NCBI RefSeq assembly: GCF_002760615.1
Contig: NZ_AWWI01000016.1
Location: 1 to 64,000 of the forward strand
Direction of reading: 5' to 3'
Source: Puniceibacterium antarcticum
GTDB lineage: Bacteria; Pseudomonadota; Alphaproteobacteria; Rhodobacterales; Rhodobacteraceae
DNA: 64,000 nucleotides
Positions 16,759 through 25,447 of the stretch are shown piece by piece. Numbering within the stretch: the first letter of the stretch is position 1; the number at the start of each line of letters is the position of its first letter. The position numbers and the translations under genes were made by a program. Under the pieces are notes generated by a model. The model was given only the letters and a program-made list of their open reading frames with translations. It did no database searches and was not told where the DNA came from.

Positions 16759-17717
16759 GCGCTTGCCTCCTGTGAGGCTGGTGCGGCGAGCGGGGTAAGA
16801 GCGGTGTCCGGGATACCCCCAGTCAGTGCGGTTATCACGTGACCTGCCGCGCCCAGGGCCACACGGCGCAGCGCTTCTTCGGTGGTGCCGCCAAGATGGG
16901 GCGTGAAGATGACGTTCGGAAATTCGGCCAGCGGCCCGCGTGGTGCACCGAGGCTGTAGACGTCAAGCGCGGCGCCACCGATCTGACCGCACTCCAGCGC
17001 TGCGGCAAGAGCCGCCTCATCCACAAGCTCGGCGCGCGCCACGTTGACCAGAAGCGCTCCGGGCTTCATCGCGGCCAGGCGCGCGGCGCTCATCATGTGA
17101 TGCGTCTCGGGGCGCAACGGCGTGTGCAGCGTCACCAGATCTGCCTCTGCCAACCCATCCTCCAGGTGATCGACACGGACAAAACTGCCGGTGTCGCGGG
17201 CACGGGGGGAATGCACCAGCACCCGCATCCCGAATGCACTGGCCACCATCTGGCCAAAGCGGCTGCCGATGCTGCCCCAGCCCACCACAAGCGCCGTCTT
17301 GCCCGAGAGTTCTGCAAACTGCGTGGATTCGCGAAAGCCCGCCCTGCCATCGCGCTCCCATTGATTTGCCACGTGCAGGCCGCGTGCAAGGGCCAGAGCC
17401 AGACCAAGCGTTAGTTCCGCAACCGACTGAGCATTGGCTCCAGGTGTATTTGCAACCAGAACACCTCGCGCGAGCGCTGCTTCCTTGTCGACCGCGTTGT
17501 GCCCGGTGCCATGCACCACCACGGCACGCAACCGGTCTGCGGCCTCGAACGCCTCACGCGGAAAGCCCGCATCACGTGTGATCGCCGCATCGCAGCCCAG
17601 CACGTCCCGGGCAATGCTGGCCGGATCCGTGCCGTTGCAGGCAACCGGCTCGATGCCACTGCGCCGCAAAAGCGCGAGCCCGTCTTCGTGGACAGGCTGA
17701 ACGATAAGACATTTCAT
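16755..17717 (-). CDS. D-isomer-specific 2-hydroxyacid dehydrogenase
   Basis: This 320-aa NAD-dependent enzyme has the nucleotide motif VVGWGSIGSRFGQ near residue 147. The substrate-binding Arg is in NVARAELVDE near residue 230, with a following Glu and catalytic His in FTPHLGGTTEE near residue 285. An HGTGHNAVD segment near residue 70 is typical of the SerA/PdxB-like fold. It could interconvert a 2-keto acid formed by the aminotransferases of the divergent operon with its D-hydroxy acid. It is embedded in the leftward operon with 4-bp overlaps on both sides. Confidence 0.9.
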   Translation of the reverse strand: MKCLIVQPVHEDGLALLRRSGIEPVACNGTDPASIARDVLGCDAAITRDAGFPREAFEAADRLRAVVVHGTGHNAVDKEAALARGVLVANTPGANAQSVAELTLGLALALARGLHVANQWERDGRAGFRESTQFAELSGKTALVVGWGSIGSRFGQMVASAFGMRVLVHSPRARDTGSFVRVDHLEDGLAEADLVTLHTPLRPETHHMMSAARLAAMKPGALLVNVARAELVDEAALAAALECGQIGGAALDVYSLGAPRGPLAEFPNVIFTPHLGGTTEEALRRVALGAAGHVITALTGGIPDTALTPLAAPASQEASA

Positions 17718-18379
17718 GTTCGGATACCCTTGTGAGAGAGAGCGATCTGGGCCTTGTCCAGACGATCAAAGATTGCGTCGCGGGCATGATCGAGATGCGC
17801 AGCCATCAGGGCCGCAGCCTCATCCCGGGCACCCCGCCGAATGGCGTCAAGCAGGCCCATATGTTCTTCGCACCCCCGCAGAAAGCGCTCCGGCAAGATC
17901 CGGTGATCAAAAATGCAGGTGCGCCTCTGAAGATCTCGGATGACCTTGGCGGCTGTGGGATTGCCGGCAGCCGCCGCAATTGTGCCGTGAAAGGCGCGAT
18001 CTACCTCCCATTGCATATCGTCTCTGGCCGCATCCCCGTCGATGAGCGCGCGCACCTCACGCTCCAGCCCGTCGATCTGCTCGGGCAGAAGCCGTCCGGT
18101 GGCGGCGCGCACGGCGGCAGGCTCCAGTGTCCGGCGCAGGAAAAAAATCTCATCGATCTCTTCCGCGCTGATGCGGCGCACGCGCAGGAACCGGCCGGAT
18201 TGCTCGGCCAAACCTTCGCTGCGGATCCGCGCGATGGCCTCACGCATCGGGGTACGAGACATGGCAAGCTGCGTGCAGAGCAGGGATTCCTGCAGTGTAT
18301 CCCCGGGCTTCAACTCGCCTTCAAAGATCCTTCTGATAAGCTCCCGATAGGCGGTCGCCGCAAGGTTCATCCCACTCAT
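17714..18379 (-). CDS. GntR-family (FCD) transcriptional regulator
   Basis: This is a second GntR regulator of the operon, 221 aa. Winged helix: YRELIRRIFEGELKPGDTLQ and QLAMSRTPMREAIARI (about 10-70). FCD domain: ILRRTLEPAAVRAATG near residue 90 with a helical bundle to the end, including FHGTIAAAAGN and EEHMGLLDAI. ATG 18379 overlaps the pxpC stop as ATGA and follows GGAGGGGG. Having two distinct FCD regulators in one operon suggests two effectors or two promoter sets (TRAP and pxp). Confidence 0.9.
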   Translation of the reverse strand: MSGMNLAATAYRELIRRIFEGELKPGDTLQESLLCTQLAMSRTPMREAIARIRSEGLAEQSGRFLRVRRISAEEIDEIFFLRRTLEPAAVRAATGRLLPEQIDGLEREVRALIDGDAARDDMQWEVDRAFHGTIAAAAGNPTAAKVIRDLQRRTCIFDHRILPERFLRGCEEHMGLLDAIRRGARDEAAALMAAHLDHARDAIFDRLDKAQIALSHKGIRT

Positions 18380-19440
18380 GTCTGCTCCCCCTCCAATCTC
18401 TCCAGATCCCGCCCCATCACAGCCTCGGGATCAACGATACCCCCCACAAGATCGCACGACAGCAGAAAACCCGATCCAAGCAGCGCGCCGCTGGCGGGCA
18501 CCAGTCCGGCAAGACAGTCGCGGATGCGGGCGCGCTCTGCCAGCAAGATATCCTCGGCAATGTCGCGCGTGACAACCTCAAAGCGCAGCTCTGCGCCAAC
18601 CGGCATCTGGGCCAGCCGCGGCAGATCGGCAGAGATGACCGTGGCAATCTTTGGGTATCCTCCGGTGGTCTGTGAATCGGCCATCAGCACCATGGGCTGC
18701 CCTGATGCCGGCACCTGAATCGCCCCCGCAACGATCCCGTCCGACACGATGTCATGCCCCCGTGCGGCAGGCAGTGTGGCGCCGCCCAGAACCATCGCCA
18801 TACGGTCGCGCTTTGGCGTGACGGTGAAACGGGCGCTGCCAAGCCGGGCAAGCACCTCGGCGGCAAAATGATCATCCTGCGGGCCAAGCACCACGCGGAT
18901 CGGGCGTTCGGGCGACAGTGGGCCCGGACGTGGCATGGGATCGCGCAGGCGTAAGCAAAGAGTGCTGCCGTCATCCTCGCCCAGGGGCAGCACATCGCCC
19001 ACCTTCAGGGCGCGCCCCTCAACACCGCCAAGCGCAAAGCGAAGATGCGTTGCCCGCGCACCAAGTACCTCGGGCACGGCGACTCCCCCGGATACGGCCA
19101 GATACCCCCAAGTGGCCCCTTTCAGCGCACCGATCTTCACGACGTCACCCACCGATACGGAATGGCTCTGGCCCGCCGCCAGCACCCGCTGGCCGATCCG
19201 TATTTCGCAATCACCGCCCGTCACCGCAATGCGCATGGTACGCCCCGCGCGAAAATTGCCCCCGAGCGCGGTGAATTCAAGCGCAGCCCTGTGAAGCGGA
19301 TTTCCGCAAAGTGCGTTGGCAAGATCCATGGCGGGGCGATCCATCGCACCAGAACGGGGCACACCAAACCGCATGTGTCCGTGGCGCCCGTGATCCTGCA
19401 CGGACAGCATCGGCCCGACCGAAAGGATTTCAAGGCTCAT
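18376..19440 (-). CDS. pxpC: 5-oxoprolinase subunit C (biotin-dependent carboxyltransferase family)
   Basis: The 354-aa protein is a PxpC/KipA relative. It opens with SVGPMLSVQDHGRHGHMRFG and continues with GVPRSGAMDRPAMDLANALCGN, both hallmark segments. It ends with the cyclophilin-like region (ILPGGQP-type, here MVLMADSQTTGGYPKIATVI near residue 270). PxpABC opens 5-oxoproline to glutamate with ATP in the cytoplasm. pxpB overlaps upstream by 4 bp and pxpA is divergent, so the three subunits are split over two transcripts. Confidence 0.92.
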   Translation of the reverse strand: MSLEILSVGPMLSVQDHGRHGHMRFGVPRSGAMDRPAMDLANALCGNPLHRAALEFTALGGNFRAGRTMRIAVTGGDCEIRIGQRVLAAGQSHSVSVGDVVKIGALKGATWGYLAVSGGVAVPEVLGARATHLRFALGGVEGRALKVGDVLPLGEDDGSTLCLRLRDPMPRPGPLSPERPIRVVLGPQDDHFAAEVLARLGSARFTVTPKRDRMAMVLGGATLPAARGHDIVSDGIVAGAIQVPASGQPMVLMADSQTTGGYPKIATVISADLPRLAQMPVGAELRFEVVTRDIAEDILLAERARIRDCLAGLVPASGALLGSGFLLSCDLVGGIVDPEAVMGRDLERLEGEQT

Positions 19441-20195
19441 TGTGCCACCTCAGGTGTCGCACTCCTGCGCCCGGCAGCAATGTCTTCGGCGATGCGCGCC
19501 CCCTCTGACGCGGAGACAGGAACAAAGCGCAGCCGGTCCCCCGCCGCAAACAGGAAGGGCGCTGCGCGCTCAGGATCAAAGGCGCGCCAGGGCGTCCAGC
19601 CGACAAAGCGCCAACCAGAGGGGCCAGCGATCGAATTGATACTGCCCTGCTGGCCACCAATACCAATAGCACCCGCCGGGATCGACTGGCGCGGGATGTG
19701 CAGGCGCGGGGTGTGCAATGCATCGGGCAACCCGCCAAGGTAGGCAAACCCCGGCGCAAAGCCGATCATATAGACGCGATATTCGGCGCTGGCATGCAGG
19801 GCAATCAACGCCTCAGCGCTCATCCCCTTTTCCTCAGAAAGCACAGCAAGGTCCATTCCGACTGCCCCGCCGTAAACAACCGGCACCTGCCACAGGCGCG
19901 CCACCTCAGCCGAACACTCAAGCTGCGCAAGGCGCACCTTCAGGGCTTGTTCAAGCGCGGCGCCGCGCAGACAAGCGGGATCGTAATAGATCAGCAACGA
20001 CCGGTAGGTCGGCACAGAGTCGACCACTCCGGTGATCGGATGCAGATCGAGAGCCTTTGCGAGCGCGATCACTTTGCGATTCGCCTCGGGATCGACAGCC
20101 TCGCCAAACTGGACGGCAAGCGCAGAGTCGCCAACGGCCAGAAAGACCGGTACCGCAGCGGTTCCACCGCTTTTCTCATGCGCGAGGGTGCCCAT
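19437..20195 (-). CDS. pxpB: 5-oxoprolinase subunit B (PxpB/KipI family)
   Basis: This 252-aa protein is the first gene of the leftward operon. Conserved segments are LAVGDSALAVQFGEAVD near residue 20, TYRSLLIYYDP near residue 63, IGFAPGFAYLGGLP near residue 145 and GSINSIAGPSGWRFVGWTP near residue 195, all standard for PxpB/KipI. It acts with PxpC as the B-C complex of ATP-dependent 5-oxoprolinase. Its promoter region carries the 22-bp element shared with dctP, with the -10-like TATACT ending 33 bp before the start. Confidence 0.92.
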   Translation of the reverse strand: MGTLAHEKSGGTAAVPVFLAVGDSALAVQFGEAVDPEANRKVIALAKALDLHPITGVVDSVPTYRSLLIYYDPACLRGAALEQALKVRLAQLECSAEVARLWQVPVVYGGAVGMDLAVLSEEKGMSAEALIALHASAEYRVYMIGFAPGFAYLGGLPDALHTPRLHIPRQSIPAGAIGIGGQQGSINSIAGPSGWRFVGWTPWRAFDPERAAPFLFAAGDRLRFVPVSASEGARIAEDIAAGRRSATPEVAQ

Positions 20196-20223
20196 TCAAA
20201 AACCTTTCCTGCCTTGCTTGCAA

Positions 20224-20245
20224 TTTCAGTATACCACTTGTATCC
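20224..20245 (-). promoter_or_regulatory. Promoter/operator element before pxpB, shared with dctP
   Basis: On the minus strand this starts GGATACA and ends GTGGTATACTGAAA, differing from the dctP element at 10114-10135 in one base of 22. The TATACT -10-like hexamer (20228-20233) points toward pxpB. It lies in the 128-bp gap between divergent pxpB and pxpA and may control both. Confidence 0.65.
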
Positions 20246-20323
20246 GATATGCAATCCAAGCAAACATCTGACCCACTCCAGCACTCTGATAGAGCTGGAC
20301 GATCCAACACCGGGAGCGAGCGA

Positions 20324-21103
20324 ATGACGGTCATCATGGACCTCAACTGCGATATGGGCGAGAGTTTCGGCGCCTATTCCATCGGCGACGATGCCAAAAT
20401 GATGAAAACCGTGACAACGGCGAATGTGGCCTGCGGTTTTCATGCGGGTGATCCGGTGGTCATGCGCCGCACCATCCAGCTTGCCAAGGAGGCAGGCGTC
20501 GCCGTTGGGGCGCATCCGTCCTTCATGGACCTTTATGGCTTTGGGCGCCGCCGAATCTCGGGCGAACGGCCGGAGGACCTTGAAGCGCAGCTGATCTATC
20601 AGATTGCCGCAATGCAGGGTATGGCCGCCGCCGAGGGCCACCCCATGACCCATGTGAAGACTCACGGCGCTCTGGGAAACATGGCCGCCATCGACCCGGA
20701 GCTTGCCGCCATCTGCGCACGCGCCGTGGCTTCGCTGGACCGCTCTCTTGTCTATGTCTCTCTGCCCTATTCCGAAACCTACAGCGCCGCCGAAAAGGCC
20801 GGACTGACGGTCGCCTGCGAGATTTACGCCGACCGCAGTTACACCAACACCGGCGAGTTGACGCCGCGCAGCCAACCCGGCGCAGTGATCCACGACATCC
20901 AGCAAAGCATCGATCAGGTTCTTGAAATGGTACTGAACAAGCGCATTCCTACGACTGGCGGCAAGCGTCTGCCGGTCGAACCTGCGACGTTGTGCATTCA
21001 CGGTGATACACAGGGCGCCCCCGAGATCGCTGCCGCACTGCGCAACGCATTGGAAGACAACGGCGTGACCATCGCGCCCTTTGCTACCCCTGGACGGAGC
21101 TGA
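20324..21103 (+). CDS. pxpA: 5-oxoprolinase subunit A (LamB/YcsF family), variant motif
   Basis: This 259-aa protein starts at ATG 20324 (GGGAG upstream); the open frame runs back to 20057 but into the divergent pxpB. Family motifs are DLNCDMGESFG at the N-terminus, NVACGFHAGDPVVM near residue 37, VGAHPSFMDLYGFGRR near residue 62 and CIHGDTQGAP near residue 228. The usual HVKPHGALYN is HVKTHGALGN here, a double change at a normally conserved loop. That may mean a related lactam rather than 5-oxoproline itself. It heads a five-gene rightward operon. Confidence 0.9.
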   Translation: MTVIMDLNCDMGESFGAYSIGDDAKMMKTVTTANVACGFHAGDPVVMRRTIQLAKEAGVAVGAHPSFMDLYGFGRRRISGERPEDLEAQLIYQIAAMQGMAAAEGHPMTHVKTHGALGNMAAIDPELAAICARAVASLDRSLVYVSLPYSETYSAAEKAGLTVACEIYADRSYTNTGELTPRSQPGAVIHDIQQSIDQVLEMVLNKRIPTTGGKRLPVEPATLCIHGDTQGAPEIAAALRNALEDNGVTIAPFATPGRS

Positions 21104-21106
21104 GCC

Positions 21107-21973
21107 ATGTCCAGAACTGTCTATCTGAACGGCAAATGGCTTCCCGAAGACGCTGCAAAAGTGTCGATATTTGACCGCGCCTTCCTCATGGGCGACGCGA
21201 TCTATGAGGTGACCTGCGTGCTTGACGGCATGCTGCTTGACTACGCAGGACATGCTGCCCGGCTGCGGCGTTCGGCGTCAGAACTGGGATTGACCCTGCC
21301 GCTGGATGATGACGCCCTGCTGAAGGCGCACCATGAAATCGTTGCCCGCAACCAGATGCAAAGCGGTCTGATCTATCTTCAGCTCAGCCGTGGTGTCGCC
21401 GAGCGCGATTTTGTCTTCCCACCCAAGGATACGCCGCCGACGCTGGTAATGTTCACCCAAGCCAAAGATGTGCTGAACAACCGCGCGGCCGAGACAGGCA
21501 TTTCTGTCGCTCTGCTGCCAGATCTGCGCTGGGGACGCCGCGATATCAAGACTGTGCAGTTGCTCTATCCCTCGATGGCAAAGATGGAGGCCAGGTCCCG
21601 TGGCGCAGATGACGCTTGGCTGCACGAAGACGGATTTGTGACCGAGGCCAGTTCTGCCACCGCCCATATCATCACGACCGACGGTCGGCTCGTGACGCGG
21701 GATCTGTCACATGCGCTGCTGGCTGGCGTGACACGGGCCTCTGTGCTCGAATTGGCCCAGAGCCACGGCATCGAAATCGAAGAGCGCGCCTTTACCCCGG
21801 ACGAGGCGCGCGCCGCCCGCGAAGCCTTTATCACCTCGGCCACCAATTTTGTCGTCCCGGTGGTACGTGTTGACGATGTGGTGATCGGCGACGGTCATCC
21901 CGGCGCGCTCACCCAGCAGCTGCGCCAGCAATATATCGCAACGCAGCGGGCCACCGCGCTTGCCCCCGCCTGA
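21107..21973 (+). CDS. D-amino acid aminotransferase (class IV, PLP)
   Basis: This 288-aa fold-type IV aminotransferase opens with VYLNGKWLPEDAAKVSIFDRAFLMGDAIYE. The PLP lysine is in RRDIKTVQLL near residue 147 and the family E is in GFVTEASSATAHII near residue 180. By architecture it is DAAT-like (D-alanine/D-glutamate) rather than branched-chain aminotransferase. Starting 3 bp after pxpA, it would accept a D-amino acid from the lactam or carbamoyl hydrolysis steps and give a 2-keto acid. Confidence 0.88.
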   Translation: MSRTVYLNGKWLPEDAAKVSIFDRAFLMGDAIYEVTCVLDGMLLDYAGHAARLRRSASELGLTLPLDDDALLKAHHEIVARNQMQSGLIYLQLSRGVAERDFVFPPKDTPPTLVMFTQAKDVLNNRAAETGISVALLPDLRWGRRDIKTVQLLYPSMAKMEARSRGADDAWLHEDGFVTEASSATAHIITTDGRLVTRDLSHALLAGVTRASVLELAQSHGIEIEERAFTPDEARAAREAFITSATNFVVPVVRVDDVVIGDGHPGALTQQLRQQYIATQRATALAPA

Positions 21974-21992
21974 CCTTCCAAGGATCCCACCC

Positions 21993-23207
21993 ATGACACG
22001 TTATCTTGCCAGTCGGATGTCTGCCGTCCACCCCTCACCCACCATTGAGCTTGCCCTGAAACTTCAGCATATGAAGGCCGAAGGGCATGATATCATCAGC
22101 CTCGGACAGGGCGAACTTGATTTTGCAACACCCGACCACATCGCAGAGGCGGGCATCGCCGCGATCCGCAACGGGCAGACCAAATACACCGCCAGCTCTG
22201 GCACGCCCGAGTTGAAAGCCGCCATCGCCCTAAAGTTCGAGCGGGAAAATGGTCTGCGTTTCAACCCGTCACAGATCATCGCGGGCAATGGCGCAAAACA
22301 GCTGGTGTTCAACGCCCTGTTCGCGACGCTTGATGCGGGCGACGAAGTGATCATCCCCGCGCCTTATTGGGTCAGCTATCCAGACATGGTCAGCCTCGCG
22401 GGTGGCACGCCGGTCATCGCACCCACGACACTGGCAGAGGGCTGGAAGCTGACGCCAGAGGTGCTGTCCGCAGCGCTGAGCGCCAAAACCAAATGGGTGA
22501 TCCTCAATTCGCCCAACAACCCCACCGGCGCGCTGTACTCGGAAAACGATATCGCCGCGCTCTGCGAGGTGCTGTCCAGTCATGACACGCTGATCATGGC
22601 CGATGACATTTACGAATTGATCGTCCATGAGGGCACCTTTGCCACCCCGGCAAAGGTCGCACCCGCACTGGCCCACCGGATTCTGACCGTCAATGGTGTG
22701 TCCAAGGGCTATGCCATGACAGGATGGCGCCTTGGCTATGCCGCCGGGCCGGAATGGCTGGTGCGCGCCATGGACATCCTGCAATCCCAAAGCACCTCCA
22801 ACGCATCTGCGATCTCGCAGGCCGCAACCGTGGCCGCGCTGAACGAGGCACCGGATTTTCTGCCCGAGCGCAACGCCCGGCTCAAAGCCCGCCGCGATAT
22901 CGTCATCTCGGCAATTGCGGACATGCCCGGCCTCACCGCCCCGACTCCGCCTGCCGGTTTCTATGTCTTTGTCGATTGCAGCGGTCTTTTCGGCGCGCGC
23001 ACGCCGGACGGCCATGTGCTTAAAACCGACATGGATGTGGCTGACTTTCTGCTGGTGCAGGGCCAGATCGGCGTGGTGCCAGGCTCCGCTTTTGGCATGC
23101 CTGGCCATCTTCGACTTGCCTATGCGCTGGACGATGCGCGTCTGAAAGAGGCCATGAACCGGGCAAGCGACGCCCTGAGCAGGCTTGAGATGCCGGTTCC
23201 GGCCTAA
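21993..23207 (+). CDS. Class I/II PLP aminotransferase (aspartate aminotransferase-like)
   Basis: The protein is 404 aa from ATG 21993 (AAGGA upstream); the frame opens at 21960 inside the previous gene's end. Fold-type I aminotransferase marks are LGQGELDFATPDHI near residue 35, NSPNNPTGALY near residue 170, YELIVHEGTF and the PLP lysine in VSKGYAMTGWRLGYA near residue 240. The C-terminal arginine that binds the carboxylate lies in HLRLAYALDD. It is likely a broad aspartate/glutamate aminotransferase working with the class IV enzyme next door. Confidence 0.9.
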   Translation: MTRYLASRMSAVHPSPTIELALKLQHMKAEGHDIISLGQGELDFATPDHIAEAGIAAIRNGQTKYTASSGTPELKAAIALKFERENGLRFNPSQIIAGNGAKQLVFNALFATLDAGDEVIIPAPYWVSYPDMVSLAGGTPVIAPTTLAEGWKLTPEVLSAALSAKTKWVILNSPNNPTGALYSENDIAALCEVLSSHDTLIMADDIYELIVHEGTFATPAKVAPALAHRILTVNGVSKGYAMTGWRLGYAAGPEWLVRAMDILQSQSTSNASAISQAATVAALNEAPDFLPERNARLKARRDIVISAIADMPGLTAPTPPAGFYVFVDCSGLFGARTPDGHVLKTDMDVADFLLVQGQIGVVPGSAFGMPGHLRLAYALDDARLKEAMNRASDALSRLEMPVPA

Positions 23208-23300
23208 TCCCTCCCGCCTGTCTGCGTGCCCGTCGGGCAGCAGTTTCACCGTTTACACATCCGGACGCTACACCGTGATTTTAAAACAAGGATACAGGAA

Positions 23301-24227
23301 ATGACACTGCTCACCTCAGACGCCAAGGGCGTCTATGTAATCTCTGTGACCCCCTTTGCCGACAGCGGTGCTATCGATTTCGACAGTCTCGACCGGGTGG
23401 TGGATTTCTACTTTGACAAGGGCGCCGACGGGCTGACCATTCTTGGCATGATGGGCGAGGCGCAAAAACTCACTCAGGCCGAAAGCCGCGCCGTCGCCGA
23501 GCGGGTGATCAAACGGGCCTCAGGCAAGCCCGTCGTTGTTGGTGTCTCAGCCCCAGGCCTTGCTGCTATTGGCGAGTTGGGACGCGCCGTGATGGACATG
23601 GGCGCGGCGGGATGCATGGTCACAACGCCGGGGTCGCTCAGGACCGATCCGCAGATTCACACCTATTTCGCGCAGGTCGCACATACTCTGGGCGCGGATG
23701 TTCCAATTGTGCTTCAGGATTTCCCACTCTCAACCGGCATCCATATCTCAGACGAGGTACTGGGCCGGATCATCGACGATATTCCACAGGTGGTCATGCT
23801 CAAGCATGAGGATTGGCCGGGCCTTGCCAAGATCACCAGACTGCGCAAGGCCGAAGCTGACGGACGGCGACGCATCTCGATCCTATGCGGCAATGGCGGG
23901 GTGTTCCTGCCCGAAGAAATGGCGCGTGGCGCAGATGGCGCGATGACCGGTTTTGGCTACCCCGAAATGCTGGCAGATGTCGTACGGCTGAGTAGTGTTG
24001 GCGACATGGACCGCGCGCAGGATATCTTTGACGCTCATCTGCCGCTGGTGCGTTACGAGCAGCAACCGGGCGCGGGCCTTGCCGTGCGCAAATATGTGCT
24101 GGCCAAGCGCGGTGCGATCACCTCTGCGGCGCTGCGCGCGCCGGGCGCGAGTCTGGCCCCCGAAGCCACCGCCGAGATCGAGCGCCTGCTTGCCCGGCAA
24201 GAAAAACGACTGAAGGAACTGAACTGA
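23301..24227 (+). CDS. Dihydrodipicolinate synthase (DapA)-family aldolase
   Basis: This 308-aa TIM-barrel class I aldolase starts at ATG 23301 after CAGGAA. The N-terminus is GVYVISVTPFADSGAIDFD and a GLTILGMMGEAQKL segment lies near residue 45. The Schiff-base lysine is in QVVMLKHEDWPG near residue 165. The MGEA and HEDWPG versions differ from true DapA (GTTGE, KEA), so a keto-acid aldolase or dehydratase role is more likely than lysine synthesis. It follows the two aminotransferases and may cleave their keto-acid product. Confidence 0.87.
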   Translation: MTLLTSDAKGVYVISVTPFADSGAIDFDSLDRVVDFYFDKGADGLTILGMMGEAQKLTQAESRAVAERVIKRASGKPVVVGVSAPGLAAIGELGRAVMDMGAAGCMVTTPGSLRTDPQIHTYFAQVAHTLGADVPIVLQDFPLSTGIHISDEVLGRIIDDIPQVVMLKHEDWPGLAKITRLRKAEADGRRRISILCGNGGVFLPEEMARGADGAMTGFGYPEMLADVVRLSSVGDMDRAQDIFDAHLPLVRYEQQPGAGLAVRKYVLAKRGAITSAALRAPGASLAPEATAEIERLLARQEKRLKELN

Positions 24228-24976
24228 TGGATTTTGGTCTCACTGGAAAGACAGCGCTGGTCCTGGGCGCGAGCCGTGGACTTGGCGCCGCAACTGCGGC
24301 GATCTTGGCGGCCGAAGGCACGCATGTGATCGCCGCCTCTCGCAGTGGCGAAGCGCTTGGGGAAAACATGGAAAGACTGGTGCTGGATCTGTCTGACCCC
24401 GCCAGCGTCAGCGCACTTGTCCAGCGCCTTGAAGAAAAGCCGGTCGACATCCTCGTGAACAATTGTGGTGGTCCCGCCGCGGGTCCCGCACAGGGCCAAA
24501 GCATCGCCGCCTGGCAGATCGCGTTCGAGACGATGGCAACACCCATTTTTGCCATCACCGACGCTGTTCTGCCCGGAATGATTGCCAAAGGCTGGGGCCG
24601 GATCGTCACCATAGGATCTTCGGGCATCGTTCAGCCCATTCCCAACCTCGCCCTGTCGAACGGTGTGCGCGGTGCCATTGCCGGCTGGTCCAAGACTCTG
24701 GCCGAAGAGGTCGCGCCGCAGGGCATCACCGTCAACATGGTGCTGCCTGGCCGTATCTCCACCGACCGACTGGCCCAGCTGGATGGGATCAAGGCCAACA
24801 AAACCGGCGCATCGCTCACTGCCGTGCAGGAGGCAAGCCGCAAGACCATTCCTCTGGGCCGCTATGGCAAGCCCGAGGAATTTGGCGCGTTGGTCGGCTT
24901 TCTGTGTTCACAACAGGCGGCCTATGTCACCGGCGCAATGCTGCGGGTGGATGGGGGCATGATCAAGGGCCTCTGA
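24227..24976 (+). CDS. SDR-family protein without the classical YxxxK pair
   Basis: This 249-aa SDR fold protein has VLGASRGLGAATAAIL near residue 10, NNCGG near residue 80 and TIGSSGIVQPIPNLALSNG near residue 127. Where classical SDRs have Tyr-xxx-Lys, this one has LSNGVRGAIAGW, with neither residue. The N-terminal cofactor motif and the C-terminal VTGAMLRVDGGMIKGL are normal. A subgroup of SDRs shares this change; activity may rely on other residues. It overlaps the aldolase stop by one base and ends the operon. Confidence 0.85.
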   Translation: MDFGLTGKTALVLGASRGLGAATAAILAAEGTHVIAASRSGEALGENMERLVLDLSDPASVSALVQRLEEKPVDILVNNCGGPAAGPAQGQSIAAWQIAFETMATPIFAITDAVLPGMIAKGWGRIVTIGSSGIVQPIPNLALSNGVRGAIAGWSKTLAEEVAPQGITVNMVLPGRISTDRLAQLDGIKANKTGASLTAVQEASRKTIPLGRYGKPEEFGALVGFLCSQQAAYVTGAMLRVDGGMIKGL

Positions 24977-25008
24977 CAAGAGGTCTCTAGACCATACTGC
25001 CACTTTTG

Positions 25009-25037
25009 GACTGCCCTTGAAACTTGCAAGGGCAGTC
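25009..25037 (+). terminator. Hairpin after the pxpA operon
   Basis: GACTGCCCTTG and CAAGGGCAGTC form an 11-bp perfect stem 33 bp after the SDR stop. A T run is lacking, so intrinsic termination is plausible rather than certain. Confidence 0.55.
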
Positions 25038-25447
25038 ACTGTGATGATGCATTTTGCCGTAACCGGAATACCCCAAGGTAGTGCCAAGGCGGGTTCAGAA
25101 GCGATCTGTTCACAATTTGACCTGCTCAGGCAGTGACGCACTGCTTTTCCCCGTAACTGTCGCGGGCGCCCTTGACGGAAAACTGATTTTTCCAATGCCT
25201 TTGAATCCACCGCTGCCAAATACCGGCAAGCGAAATGCCCCGCAGACTGACGGCACCGGACAAGATCATCCGGCAGCCGGGGGCAGCTAGTCGCTCAGCG
25301 CATGTCCGGCATGAATTGAGTGCGGCATACTGTCATATACCAAGGGGTGGACGTATACGCGGGGCAAGGGCGACCGCGACTAGGTGTTGCAGAATGTTTT
25401 TTCCGCCGGCCAGTCCCCATCCTTTGAAAACAACGGAGTATAACGGA
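25038..25447. other. Intergenic region before the PQQ dehydrogenase
   Basis: No convincing gene is present; the open frame from 25235 continues into the dehydrogenase but lacks membrane or family character before 25448. A GGCATACTGTCATATACC stretch at about 25324-25341 and CGTATACG at 25353-25359 vaguely recall the TATAC element of the pxp/TRAP promoters. Neither is close enough to call. Confidence 0.4.

Noticed and set aside
20069-21253. 394-aa minus-strand frame opposite pxpA
   Set aside because: It overlaps pxpA completely and shows no conserved protein features.
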